This document shows, piece by piece, positions 12,487 to 24,200 of a stretch of DNA of 64,000 bases. How positions within the stretch are numbered: the first letter of the stretch is position 1; the number at the start of each line of letters is the position of its first letter. Made by a program: the position numbers and the translations under genes. Below the pieces are notes generated by a model that was given only the letters and a program-made list of their open reading frames with translations, had not been told where the DNA came from and ran no database searches. The stretch comes from Sapria himalayana (lineage: Eukaryota > Streptophyta > Magnoliopsida > Malpighiales > Rafflesiaceae), in assembly GCA_029783825.1 (NCBI GenBank), contig JAREIK010002645.1:682001-746000 (forward strand), written 5' to 3'.

Positions 12487-12494
12487 TAGGGTTT
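12487..12494 (+). promoter_or_regulatory. Telo-box in RPN6 5' UTR
   Basis: TAGGGTTT just upstream of the start codon (12506). Telo-boxes near transcription or translation starts are common in plant genes of translation, the proteasome and the cell cycle. Role here is inferred from motif and position. Confidence 0.4.
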
Positions 12495-12505
12495 CAGTGT
12501 CAATC

Positions 12506-13774
12506 ATGAATCAGGAACCTGTGATGGAACATACCAATTCCATTGCTAGCGCCTTGGAAGCTAAAACTCCATCGGAAGCCATATCTATATACTATTGTAT
12601 ACTGGAGAACGAAACATCTTCTCTTGAATCCGTAAGAATCAAAGAACAGGCCATTGTGAATCTTTCAGATCTTCTTCGTCAGGAGAATCGGGCGGAAGAT
12701 CTTCGAAGCCTCTTGACCCTGTTGAGGCCCTTCTTTGCTTCAATCGCGAAAGCGAAAACTGCAAAAATTGTTCGCTGCGTGATCGATGCAATTTCCAAGA
12801 TACCAGGGTCATCTGAGGTCCAGATTTCTCTCTGTGAAGAAATGATTCGGTGGACCCACTTGGAGAAGCGGACGTTCCTCCGGCAGCGAGTCGAAGCTAG
12901 GCTGGCAGCTCTTCTGATGGAAAACAAACGATACCCAGAAGCCTTAACTCTCCTTGCGGGACTAATCAAAGAGGTTAGACGACTCGATGATAAACTTCTT
13001 CTGGTAGACATAGACTTGCTGGAGAGTAGGCTTCATTTTTCTCTGAGAAATCTTCCCAAGGCCAAGGCAGCACTTACTGCAGCAAGGACCGCCGCCAATG
13101 CCGTTTACGTGCCACCAGCACAGCAGGGTGCAATAGATTTGCAGAGTGGCATACTCCACGCAGAAGAGAAGGACTACAAAACTGCCTACAGCTACTTCTT
13201 CGAGGCTTTTGAATCATACAACACGATGGACGATCCCCAGGCCGTGTTTAGCCTCAAATACATGTTGCTGTGTAAGATAATGGTGAACCAGGCTGAAGAT
13301 GTGGGGGGGATAATTTCTTCCAAGGCAGGGTTGCAATATGCAGGCCCAGAGGTGGAAGCCATGAAAGCTGTTGCAAATGCTTATGCCAAACGCTCCTTGA
13401 AATTCTTCGAAGTCGCTCTTCGAGATTTCAAGGCGCATCTAGAAGAAGACCCAATTGTTCACCGGCACCTTTCTTCACTCTATGACACTCTGTTGGAACA
13501 GAATCTCTGCAGGTTGATCGAACCATTTTCTAGAGTTGAGATTGCCCACATTGCCAACTTGATCGAGCTTCCAATCGAGCAGGTCGAGAAGAAAGTGTCC
13601 CAGATGATTTTGGATAAGAAATTTGCAGGCACTCTAGACCAGGGTGGTGGATGCCTCATCGTTTTTGAAAATCCCAAGACTGACGCGACCTTTTCTGCAA
13701 CTTTGGACACTATTTACAATATCAGCAAGGTGGTTGATAGCTTGTATCTGAGGTCTGCTAAGATAATGGCGTGA
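12506..13774 (+). CDS. RPN6: 26S proteasome regulatory subunit RPN6 (PSMD11 family), intronless
   Basis: Encodes a 422-residue RPN6, the lid subunit of the 19S regulatory particle that braces lid, base ATPases and 20S core in ubiquitin-dependent proteolysis (cytosol and nucleus). Residues 1 to about 315 form the helical solenoid, including the highly conserved KRTFLRQRVEARLAALL and LDDKLLLVDIDLLESRLHFS. The PCI winged-helix part is about 319-385 (HRHLSSLYDTLLEQNLCRLI, IEPFSRVEIAHIANLI, ILDKKFAGTLDQGGG). The C-terminal helix ends VVDSLYLRSAKIMA. Length matches plant RPN6 (about 420). I chose the ATG at 12506 because the open frame extends upstream only through a TTG at 12464, and the N-terminus MNQEPVMEHTNSIASALEAK then has the family length. 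No intron, frameshift or premature stop. It could be a native intronless gene or an old retrocopy; I see no poly-A tail or flanking repeat. Expression is expected to be constitutive, given the site II and telo-box. Confidence 0.96.
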   Translation: MNQEPVMEHTNSIASALEAKTPSEAISIYYCILENETSSLESVRIKEQAIVNLSDLLRQENRAEDLRSLLTLLRPFFASIAKAKTAKIVRCVIDAISKIPGSSEVQISLCEEMIRWTHLEKRTFLRQRVEARLAALLMENKRYPEALTLLAGLIKEVRRLDDKLLLVDIDLLESRLHFSLRNLPKAKAALTAARTAANAVYVPPAQQGAIDLQSGILHAEEKDYKTAYSYFFEAFESYNTMDDPQAVFSLKYMLLCKIMVNQAEDVGGIISSKAGLQYAGPEVEAMKAVANAYAKRSLKFFEVALRDFKAHLEEDPIVHRHLSSLYDTLLEQNLCRLIEPFSRVEIAHIANLIELPIEQVEKKVSQMILDKKFAGTLDQGGGCLIVFENPKTDATFSATLDTIYNISKVVDSLYLRSAKIMA

Positions 13775-14100
13775 GCTTCTTTTGGAGTTGGCCGCTCACA
13801 GCTGTGTCAGTTTTCTTCATTCCTGGGAATATGTGGATCATCCTGCGGGTTGCTGCCCCGGTTTGTGTCTTCTTCTTCTTCTCTCTGTTTGATTTGCTTC
13901 CCGGAATATTTTGTCAATGTGTTTTTAAACTGGATCCTTTTCTCTAAAAGTATAAGTAATATATTAAGGATAGTATATATGTGTTGCAAAAATAATTAAT
14001 CAAATTTTAGAAATGAGATAATTAATTAATAAATATAAATTTTATTAATTTTAGAAATTAATTAATAAAAATTTTAATAATTTTTGTTAGAAGAAAAAAA
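13775..14100 (+). other. RPN6 3' flank
   Basis: T-rich, UTR-like sequence for about 170 bp (TTCTTCTTCTTCTCTC near 13868-13883), then AT-only sequence. Several AATAAT/AATATA variants near 13955-14000 could serve as a plant polyadenylation signal; no single best candidate stands out. The short open frame on the opposite strand (13807-13989) has no coding support. Confidence 0.4.
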
Positions 14101-15780
14101 ATTTTTTTTTTTTGGATTTTGGGTTATTTATAACATTATAACTTTTATATAATCTGATATTTTTGTGAAATTATTTTTTAATCTCAAAAATTGTTTTTTA
14201 TTTGACTTTTTTTGTTAAAATAAAGTTATGAATTATATGTTATGTTAGTTTAGGTTGATACTAATTTATAAAAGATGAATTAATCAAATAATAGACTTTA
14301 ATAAATAATAATTGAAATAATAATAATAATTTTAAATAAAAAATTACCAATTAGGACATCTGTTAAATTATGTTTTGTGTTCAAGATTTTAGTTGAGATA
14401 AACTCATAAATAATATGGTAGTTGATATTACATGGGTGATAAAAAATAAAATATTAAAATATTACATATGGGATAAAAAATTATAAAAATATAATTTGAT
14501 TATTTAGAATGATTTAATAGATAAGAAAAATATTAAGCTAAAAAAGATTTATTTTTTATTTTGAATATTGACTTATTTTTTTAAAATCTCAATATTTTTG
14601 GACAATGAATAATTTTTAACAAATTAATTTTATTTCCCTCAAATTATTTTTTATATTCACTATTTTAGTTAGAATAAATTTATGGATCATATATTTTATT
14701 AATTTATGTATTAACTGGTAGATATGTGTGATGAAAATGAATTAATCAAAAATTTAATATGAGATGCATAATTATTAAAAATATAATTAGAATGTATATA
14801 TAATTAAGGTGATAAAATATTGAAAAAATATACAAATATAAAATTTTGACAATTAAAGTTTTTGCTCATTTCATCAAGATTATTGACTTTAGATCATTAA
14901 CAATTTTTATCAAATTATTTTTTATCTCTTATAAATTTTGTACTCGGTATTTTAGATAAAATTAACTTATGAATAATATGCTAAGTTAGTTTAATAAAAA
15001 ATAAATTTGTTAATTGATATTGCATTTATCACAAAAAAAAAAATTGAAATAACTAAATATTGAATATGAGAAATAATTATTAAAAATATTGCTAGAATAT
15101 TTAAATTGACTCAAAATCTCAATAAAAAAAAAACTAATTAAAAAAAATTTATTTTTCAATTTTAGCTTATTCTTCTATTGAGTAATTTTTCTCAAATTAT
15201 TTTTTTATACCAAGAATTCAATTTTTTCTTTGATATATTAATTAAAATAAATATATAAATATTATATTATATTAGTTCAAGCATATATTAATTTGTTGAT
15301 GTATATTACATGTGTGAGTATGACAAGAAAATAAATTAATCAAAATATTTTTTTTTTGATGCATATTGCTTGTGCATATAAAAATCAATTAACAAAATAT
15401 TATATATAATATAAAAAATTATTAAAAATATGATCAGAATAATTACAATGATTCAAAATCAATATATAAAAACATTTTAATAAGTAATTTTTTTTTATTT
15501 TGAATTTTGTTTCATTTTTTAAAGTTATAAATTTTGGATAATAAGTAATATTTATGAAATCATTTTTATCTCTCCAAAATTATATTTGAATTTAATATTT
15601 TAGTTAAAATAAACTTATAAATAATATGATGTACTATTTTTAATATGAATTAATTTGTTATTGAAAATTATGCGCGACAAAAAATAAATTTACCAAATAT
15701 TAGATATGAAATAAATAATTATTAAAAAATAATTAAAATATTTTCAATGGAGAAATTATGTAAAAAACATATTATATTTT
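14100..15780 (+). repeat. About 300-bp AT-rich tandem repeats, cluster B forward half
   Basis: Five to six diverged head-to-tail copies. An anchor like ATATTTTAGTTAAAATAAAC recurs at about 14208, 14387, 14661, 14950, 15235 and 15595. A second anchor (ATTATTAAAAATATRATYAGAA) recurs at about 14490, 14775, 15085, 15425 and 15725. The typical period is 285-340 bp. Units carry a short non-AT phrase like GATATTACATGTGTGA. The orientation is opposite to cluster A and to the second half of this array. Homopolymer runs and indels make copies unequal. No coding potential. Confidence 0.65.
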
Positions 15781-17160
15781 TGAAAAACATAATTAAAATA
15801 TTAGATATGTAAAAAACATATTTAATATAAACTATTTTTTGAAACATAACATATTATTCATAAGTTTATTTCAACTAAAAATTATGTAAAAAACTTAACT
15901 TAAGATGGAGAAAATAATTTAATAAAAATTACTCATTATTCAATGATTATTCTAATTATTTTTTTTAATAAATATTTTTCTTTTATCTAATATTGTGTTA
16001 ATTTCTATTTTTGTCATGCTTACAATATGAATTAACATAGTTTATTATCGATAATTTATTTTAACTAAAATATTGAATCAAAATGTTAATTTGAGAGTGA
16101 AAAATAATTGCATAAATATTGCTCATTATTCAAAGGACATAATCTAAATAAAATATGTCAAAATTCAAAAAAAAAAAAAAAATATTCACTATAGTGAGTT
16201 TTATAACATAGATTTTGAATTATTATAAGTATTCTAATTATATTTGCAATAATTATAATCATAGATCTATATTTGCAAAAATTATAATCTCATAAATAAA
16301 AATAAAATATAAATAAAAATTAAATATTTTAACTAAAATATTAACAATAAAACTTAATTTGAGAGAGATAATAATAATTTGATAAAAACTGCTCATTATC
16401 TGGTGGTAATCTTAAAGAAACGAATTAAAATCAAAAGTTCAAAATTCTTTATTTGTTAGTTTTCTAAATACATTTTAATAATTAATTATATGATATTTCA
16501 TATTTGATTAATTATTTTTTTATACATGCAATTTTTAAGTAAATTATTAGTCTATACTTAACTAACTTAGTATATTATTATTTTACAATTTTAAATAAAT
16601 TATTGAGCCAAAACCTAAAATAAGAGAGAAATTTTTTTTAAAAAAAATTTATTCATTATTCATAAACTATCACATCTAATATTTGTTAATTTCTTATTAA
16701 TAAAGAATTCCTTATTAGTATCTTTTTCAAAAATAGATTTTGAATTAATTTAAGTATTTTTATTATAATTTCTATAATTTTTTTTATCTTACATCTAATA
16801 TTTGTTAGCTCACGTTTCTATCACCAATGAAATATTAAAGTAAAATATGAAAGTAAAAACTTAATTTGAAAAATAGGAAAATAATTTGGTTAATATTACT
16901 CATCATCTAATGGCTATTATGATCTTGACAAAATAAATTAAAATTTTAAAATACAAAATTTCTTATTATTAGTATTTTCATCTAGATTTTAATTTATTAT
17001 ATGTATTCTCATTATATTTTTCATAAGTATTTATCTTATATCCAATATTTGATCATGTTTTGTTTTGTCATGGATGTAATTTGCATCTAAAATTAGTTTA
17101 TGCTTGTACAAACATATATTATTTTTGGATTTGAAAACATTTTATTAAAAAAATCATTTT
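15780..17160 (-). repeat. About 300-bp AT-rich tandem repeats, cluster B reverse half
   Basis: The same repeat unit as 14100-15780, inverted. The complementary anchors GTTTATTTCAACTAAAAATT (about 15862), TTATTTTAACTAAAATATT (about 16058) and ATTTTAACTAAAATATTAAC (about 16325) recur. The second anchor TTTTGAATTATTATAAGTAT lies at about 16212, with diverged copies near 16465, 16737 and 16985. The switch of orientation lies close to 15780, giving a large imperfect palindrome-like arrangement about 3 kb long. Confidence 0.62.
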
Positions 17161-17371
17161 TTTATATTAAAAGGATCAAAATCATTAGTGCTGTTGGATT
17201 CGGCCTCCAAGCTGTTGAAGGCAAAATCCAATGGCCAAATTTTAAAAGTATATTTTTATTGGATCATTAGGTCATTTTGACCATCGAACATACCCAAATG
17301 ATGATAGGATCTCGAAAAGCTTCAACTTTTGGTAGAAATAAAAAATAAAAATTTTAAGAGTACACACACAG

Positions 17372-17418
<47 letters not shown>

Positions 17419-17921
17419 GTCAAACTATATCCAAATAATAATTAAATACCATTAAATTTAATAAGTTTGTAGAGAGTTCAATTTTAGAATAGTTATGATC
17501 AAAGATTTTTTAAAGTATATAAAATAAACATTAAATTGAGCACGTACATAAAAATATTTCTAAATTTAAGTGCAAGGAATAGCGAAAAGGAAATCAAGAT
17601 GGCACTTTTAAAAATGTGATTTTACAAAAATACCCATAATATGTATAATTATTACTTTAATTTGGCATAAGAATTTATGATTTCATTAATCTTCTATCGA
17701 TTGAAAATAAAAATATATAATAATATAACTTAGCATTGGGCATGCCACTTCATATCAACTAAAATTAAAATAAAAAAAAAAAGCAGTTTGACTAGCTCAT
17801 GAAGCCTCGTTTAAAGTTGATATGTAGCGACGAGATGGCACTAACTAAAAAAAATCAATTGTCAGTAACCCTAGCTATATGAGAATTAGACTTAAAAAAA
17901 AAAAAAAATGGAAAATAATGC
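17161..17921. other. Spacer downstream of NPGR1 with TG microsatellite
   Basis: Between the 300-bp array and the NPGR1 stop. A TG dinucleotide run at 17377-17416 is preceded by its complement, so CACACACAGG and CCTGTGTGTG can pair (17362-17386). A slightly less AT-rich segment (17185-17335) has no coding match. On the minus strand, 17921 downwards is the NPGR1 3' UTR, with a T15-type run shortly after the stop (17894-17908). Confidence 0.5.
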
Positions 17922-18229
17922 CTAGAAGCTTTGAACGGGGGCGGAGTTCTCGAGCTCAAACGCCGCCTGAAAACAGTGGGCGGCGTGATGCAGCAAGCCC
18001 TCCCGTTTTGAAATCAAGCCGAGGTTGTACCAAGCAGTGTGGTTCGTAGGCTCGAGCTTCAACGCGTTCATCAAAAAGCTTCTTGCAATTGGGAACAGGC
18101 GCTGGCCGAGCTTCATAAATACTTCTGCGGCGGCGATCATGCTCGGAACATAGTCGGGTTCGATGGACAGGGAGAAGAAGAGAGAAACGAGGGCATCTTC
18201 GTAGAGAGCTCGCGATGAAAACCAGATTC
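17922..18229 (-). CDS. NPGR1: NPGR1 exon 5 (C-terminus and stop)
   Basis: 308 nt, acceptor TTTATAG|GAATCT, completing a Gly codon from exon 4. Encodes GIWFSSRALYEDALVSLFFS through the last TPRs, with AAHCFQAAFELENSAPVQSF at the C-terminus and TAG at 17924-17922. The end VQSF is the family pattern. The frame upstream of the acceptor is open by chance to 18260. Confidence 0.9.
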
Positions 18230-21200
18230 CTATAAAGAGCGAAACGAGGGGGGGATTCAACTCATTTAGTTGAATCCTATTCCTAGGCTAGCCTGGACTT
18301 GACCCATGCTAGTGCAAGCCTGGCCCAAGCTAGCTTGGAATGAACCAGACTAGCATAGGTTCGAGCCATGCCTGGTGAGAAAGATTACAAGTGATGGTGA
18401 TAAATTATCATGATAATATGCACAAATATGAACCAGTCTGCTGACACATGGCACAACTCATGTCATGCTGGGCTGGTGCGAGTCATACCTCATTTTGTGT
18501 CAGGAACGACCCATGTGTCTGGCCCAGTGGCTTGGTCCACCAGCACAGTGATCAAGGACAAGCTATGATGTGTCTAGTCGCGTCAGATGACAGCCCAATG
18601 GAATAGTTTTTTATAAACAACCATGTAAACCAGGAGCTACTCATGTGGCTAGTCACAATTGGGCGGCCAGGCCTCCCCTACCATGCCCGTTGGATTTTCA
18701 CAAAATGGGCAGGATAGGAGAGGACTGATAGCCCAGCACGATGCGGCACGGCCCTGCACTTTGAAGTCCAAACATGCTGTTAGAGGTGTCAAATGAGACG
18801 TGCTGGGCCAGCTCAAGCCATTTTTAGCCGGCCCAACCATACTTTCGTGCTGGGCCCGGCACGGTTCGGTGGAGGTCAGCCTGGCATAGGCCCGTGACAT
18901 GAATCCGCTAGGTTTGGCCCGGTAGAGCCAAACCTCTAATATAAAAAAAATTAGAAGTTTGACTACGCGCCATCATACAGAATTCCTAATTTAAAAAAAA
19001 AAATAAGATTTCGACACCCCCGTAACCCTTATTTTAATAAAAAATTAGGTACCGTGCCAACAGGCCATGGTACCGTGCTGGGCCAGGCATGGCACGAGGC
19101 CCGGTTGGCCTCAGCACAGCACGGCACAATTGTGTCGTGGTCGGGCACGACACGAGCCCAGGCACTGGAAATTTCCTTGCTGGGCCGACCCAGGCACGGC
19201 CAAATCGTGCCATGTCTCGTGGAGTGCTGGCCCGGCCCGGTTGACACCTCTACATGCCGTGCCAGATTGGAAACTTGTATTCAAAATATCTCACAAGTAA
19301 TTATCATCATTATTATAAATTCTACTTATACACTGTATCTCAAAATAATTATTTGCTTAAAAGAAAAATATAAAATCTTATTGTAGACCTTATCTACGTG
19401 CGTATTAATTCTCAACTTAGATCTAAATATCTGGTCAACTATATTAATTCTCAGTGTGTGAAGAATTGCATCAAGGTGGACCTACCGAAGTGAAATTAGG
19501 AAACGACTAACTAAACTGACTGTATATAATATATCTAGTCTAATAATAATCAGATAATTAATATTTTATATAACTAATAGAGTCAACTAGAAGAGTTATA
19601 TAAGAAGTAATGACAGCAGCTGAATTAATAATAATATATATTTGAGTATGGCACAAAAGATCAATCTTTAATTCTCTATAAGAAAATTAAGCACATATCT
19701 ACTCTATGACAAGATAATACTCCATAATATTTTCTGTAAGTACTTTTTTAGCATTAGCCCTTCCATAACCGATATTCTATAGAAAAATTATTAAGCTACA
19801 TCCTATAATTTTTTAGAATACTTGTTTTGCCCAAATTTTCTTCTTAAGATAGAACAAGATGACATGATAGACTTTGATATGTGTATTTCACTTTTTTCTT
19901 AAATAGTAAATACTCTAGTACTTGAAGAAAAATAATGAGCACTAATGTTCTATTTTCTGAATAAAATTTTTTTTTTTAGCAAGACAAAAGAAAAATAATC
20001 TAGAATATTTATATCTAGATTCATTACTTTTTTCTTATTCCTTAACTATTCTAAGTAGACCTCATATTAGGAGAGAGATTGACGTGTCAGTTATATTTGA
20101 ACTTTATAGTTTTTTTTTTTGTTTTTTTTATTTTTATTTTTTTTTTATTTTTTTTTATTTATTTATTTTTTTTTATTTGAACATGATAGTTCATATTATA
20201 GAGATATTGTTTTGAAATCATCATATGTATCAATAAATACAAATCAAGTTGATACTGAGAGATCAAGGTTTTCTAAGAGAAAAAAATTTCTTTAAATTCC
20301 AAATGACACATAAGTCTACGAGTCTACTTCAGTTCAAGCTAATGATCAGTCAGAGACTAGGATACTTAATCCAATGAGTTAGAATCTATACTAATAGAAG
20401 AGTACATATTCAATTAGATAATACCAAAGACAAGTCTGCTAAAGAGATAAAATATCTAATAATCAACCCCACTAATCTTAACCTTATAACCAAAGATAAG
20501 TTTACCCAAGTCACCTTCAAAGATATTATCTCACTCATAATAACATCAGGTCATCATAGAAGAGAGAAATGTCAACCACTCAAATGAGACTCAAGAACAA
20601 GTATCACGGCCTTCAAAAACATTAATTGTTGATGGTAGAAATGTATTTGCTGTAAAGGTTAGTCCAAATAAAAAAAAAATAGATCTTCGTAAGGCATGAC
20701 TTATAGCAAGTGGTCAAAATTGCTTCCATATTGATTCTTATCTCACAAGTAACTTCTCATAGATAGAGAGGATACACCATCTTGAGATCACGAATGCACT
20801 TCTTCATGATGATCTTTAGCAGGAAATAGACATAAAGATTCAACTAGGTTACGAGCGATACTATTAGACATAATTTACAGATTATGAAAAATATTATATG
20901 GCATAAAATAATAAACAAGAGCCTAGATCATGCGAATTCCACGTATAGTTACCTAGTTTGATTTAATAAACATGTGTTGTATTTTTTTTTTTCCTGAAAG
21001 AGTTTTGATTTCGTGATAACTATGCTTACCATATACATAGATAATATTCTAATTATGCAAGATGATGAATTAGAAATCTCTTAACTAAAGAAATAATTTC
21101 AATCATAGAAGTATTCTAATTATGTACTCACTAAAATTAATTTTTTGGGTTGTGCTCCAAGAGATAATACGATTGATTCATTTATTAATTTCTTATTTAA

Positions 21201-24200
21201 TGCAATTATTATGGTTAACTCTGCTACTTTTATAAGAATGAAAGATAAAATTAATTATCTGATCATTATCAGACCATATATAACTTATATGGCTAATTTA
21301 GTTAATCACTTCCTATATTATCTCTTTTAACAATCTTGGACACCTATAATTAGTAGATTATTTAGATTTAAATTAGTCACCAGCTTACGTAGAGAAAAGA
21401 CACACTATGCCTTTGTATATTTTACGAGGAGATAATTTTATTTTCAACAAAAAATAAGAGACAAACAGTTATATTGAGATTCAATACAGAGGCATAGTTT
21501 AGGACACTTGCTTGAAGAGATTAGATACCAACTTTGTTTTCTTACTACTTTTTATCATGACGGTCAGATAATAAAATATATAATCTCTAATTTAACAATT
21601 TATAAGCAAACAAAGCATATAAAGATTGACATTCTTCCTTATAGAAAAAAACTCAGGATGAAATTATTATTATAACTTATATTTAATCATTAGAATAGCT
21701 AGCAGACATCTTCACAAAGAATTTGACGATGTCTCAACTTATATTTATTACCTCTAAGCTCGTTGTTCTAGAATTGTATTCACCAATTTGAGGTAAATTG
21801 TTATAGTTTGTTAGTTGCTTTTTTTTTTTTAAAGTTTTATTTTAGTATTAATTGAAGCACCTAGCATAAGAACAACCTCAAACCATTAGTCATTATAATA
21901 GACTTCGCGTATGAGATTTTATGAAGTCAGGATATTTTCTCCATAATTTTGGCTTAGCATTTCAACATATATGATGATTTTGATTAATCAACAAATGTGT
22001 TTATAATATGAGGAGAAAAACAACTAATAATCCATATATTAATTAATAGTGAAAAAAGTACAATGGCTCATGCATTCTCTATAAAAACCTAAAATTGAAA
22101 AATAAAACACAATATATACAAAACCAACAAGATTTTGTTAAGCTGGAACACTCCTTTTTTGTCCTCACATATTCTTCTATTCCTTCTCAACTATGTAACG
22201 GGCATTTTCTCCACAGTAACATTTATAAAACCAACAAGATTTTGTTTAGGTCTATTATAGTTATTAAAAGCATGCCTAAAGACCATACGCCACCACTCTC
22301 AAGCAAAATCACTTTGACTTTTATTGACTGTAATGAATGTCGATTAAAAATTTATAAAAGAGCTTCATATCTAACACATCATGAAAATTATTAGGAAAGA
22401 CTCGTTACATCTGATTTATTTAGATATTTAAAGATTTTGTAATATGATAATTCATGATAACTTTAGATATTTTGTTATATTTGTTGATTGTGTTATATAT
22501 TAGACATACATAATCCTTAATTTTTAAGGAAATATCTAAAATTTTGCCTATACTTATTTAATTTTATAAAAAAAAACAAAAACTAAGATTATATGATCAA
22601 AAAATATTAAAAAGTAATAATTTTTAAAAATATATTTCTCATTAAAAATTTTTTTTTTTTTGAGGATCACCTGTTGATCACCAGACATCTTGTTTTGGCA
22701 CTCTTATGCTGAAACAAGATATCTAAAAAGAAAAACTAATATTTAATAGATATAATATAACTATGATACATCCAAGGATAAAAATTTCCGATATATCCAC
22801 CGATATATCTTCGAAATAATCATAAATTCTAAGTATCGATATATTCATCAAGACTAATATATCTATCATTTATTGATGCTCATATACAAAAATACACTGA
22901 TATATCTTCGATATATCCGATATATCTGTAAAATCTAAGTATCGATATATCCGTAGAGATGGATATTTTAATCATTGGATACATCTATTAAATAGGAGTG
23001 TTCCATCTTAAGATGCTTATAAAAATAGTTAGCCCGACATGGCCCTATGGCATATGGCTAACTCATTGTATAGTATTTTGACAGAACACATTAGGGTTCT
23101 GGAGATGTTTGGGAACAGAGGGAGAAGAGAAGGAGAGAGGAGAAAAAGGAAGAGCAAAAAAAGATAAAAATAGATAAACCTATTTTTATTCAATTTATAA
23201 AAGTCATAAAAACAAACTTTTATGTTCTATGGGACAATGTACATGTTAGATGTTCTAAGAACATATACGTTGGATTATATTTGTTTGAAGGTGAATATTA
23301 AGGCCTAACATAATTTGTAAGACTTTTTTGTTTTTTTTTTAATTTTCTTTTCATTGTATTGTTTGAGAACACCGAATATATGCGATGTCCTATACCATAT
23401 ATAAGTTTGTTTTTTTGATTTTTAAAAATTAAATAAAAATAGTTTTATGTTTTTTTTTTTTTTTTGCTCCTCCTCCCTCCTCTTCCTCCCTCTTCCTAAA
23501 CATCTCTAGAACCCTAATGGGTTCCGTCAAAACACTATACAACATTAATAAAATAAAAGGCATGGATACTAATTTTCACATACTCAATACTTTTCTCATG
23601 TATTATGCTTGAATAAATCATTGGCATGACTATCAAAGCCAGCCTTTTTCCTTGCCAAGGGCAGAAAAATGTCTCAGTAAAATATGCAGGAATTGTAACT
23701 GATAGATGAAATGCGCTTGCTTTACCTGTGATATGCCAACCTCTAGGAGAAAAAACACACATGGAATTGGCTTTCTCTATACAAACCTCTGCGTCCTCCC
23801 ACAGAGAAAGTTTCACATAGACAGCAGCCAGATCTTGCCACACTGCTAGTTCCATATTTCTTCGCCCAATTTCCTGCAGAAAAGGAGCAGTCGAGCTCAT
23901 GCATGCCTAACTAATTTCCACATTGCATTTTCCATGTTCTCCTCAAGCAATGCCTGCTTGCTCATTATATTTGATTGTGATCATGATTTCATAATGCACT
24001 CTCGTGCTAGATTTAGAAAAAGTATCAGATTAGGGAGCACATACTTCGGAAAGAGGAATAGAGTTCTGATCCTTGAGATCTTTGTGTTCTTTAATAAGAG
24101 ACAGCAGGAACATGTAGGTCTCGATTGCTTGTTCAGCATGTTTTTGAGCAATCTGAAGCAGAGCCTTCAGTCTAACAAGCCCGAGCAGATCCGACCATCC

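Noticed and set aside
12464..12505. Upstream extension of RPN6 by 14 residues
   Set aside because: It begins with TTG, not ATG. The family N-terminus and length fit the ATG at 12506.
12679..13710. Minus-strand open frames over RPN6 (up to 110 codons)
   Set aside because: They are antisense shadows of a conserved coding exon, with no recognisable domain.
14100..17160. CRISPR-like array or centromeric satellite
   Set aside because: Units are about 300 bp, diverged and in both orientations, with no short identical repeats and unique spacers. A plant nuclear setting also excludes CRISPR, and copy number is too low to call a centromeric satellite.
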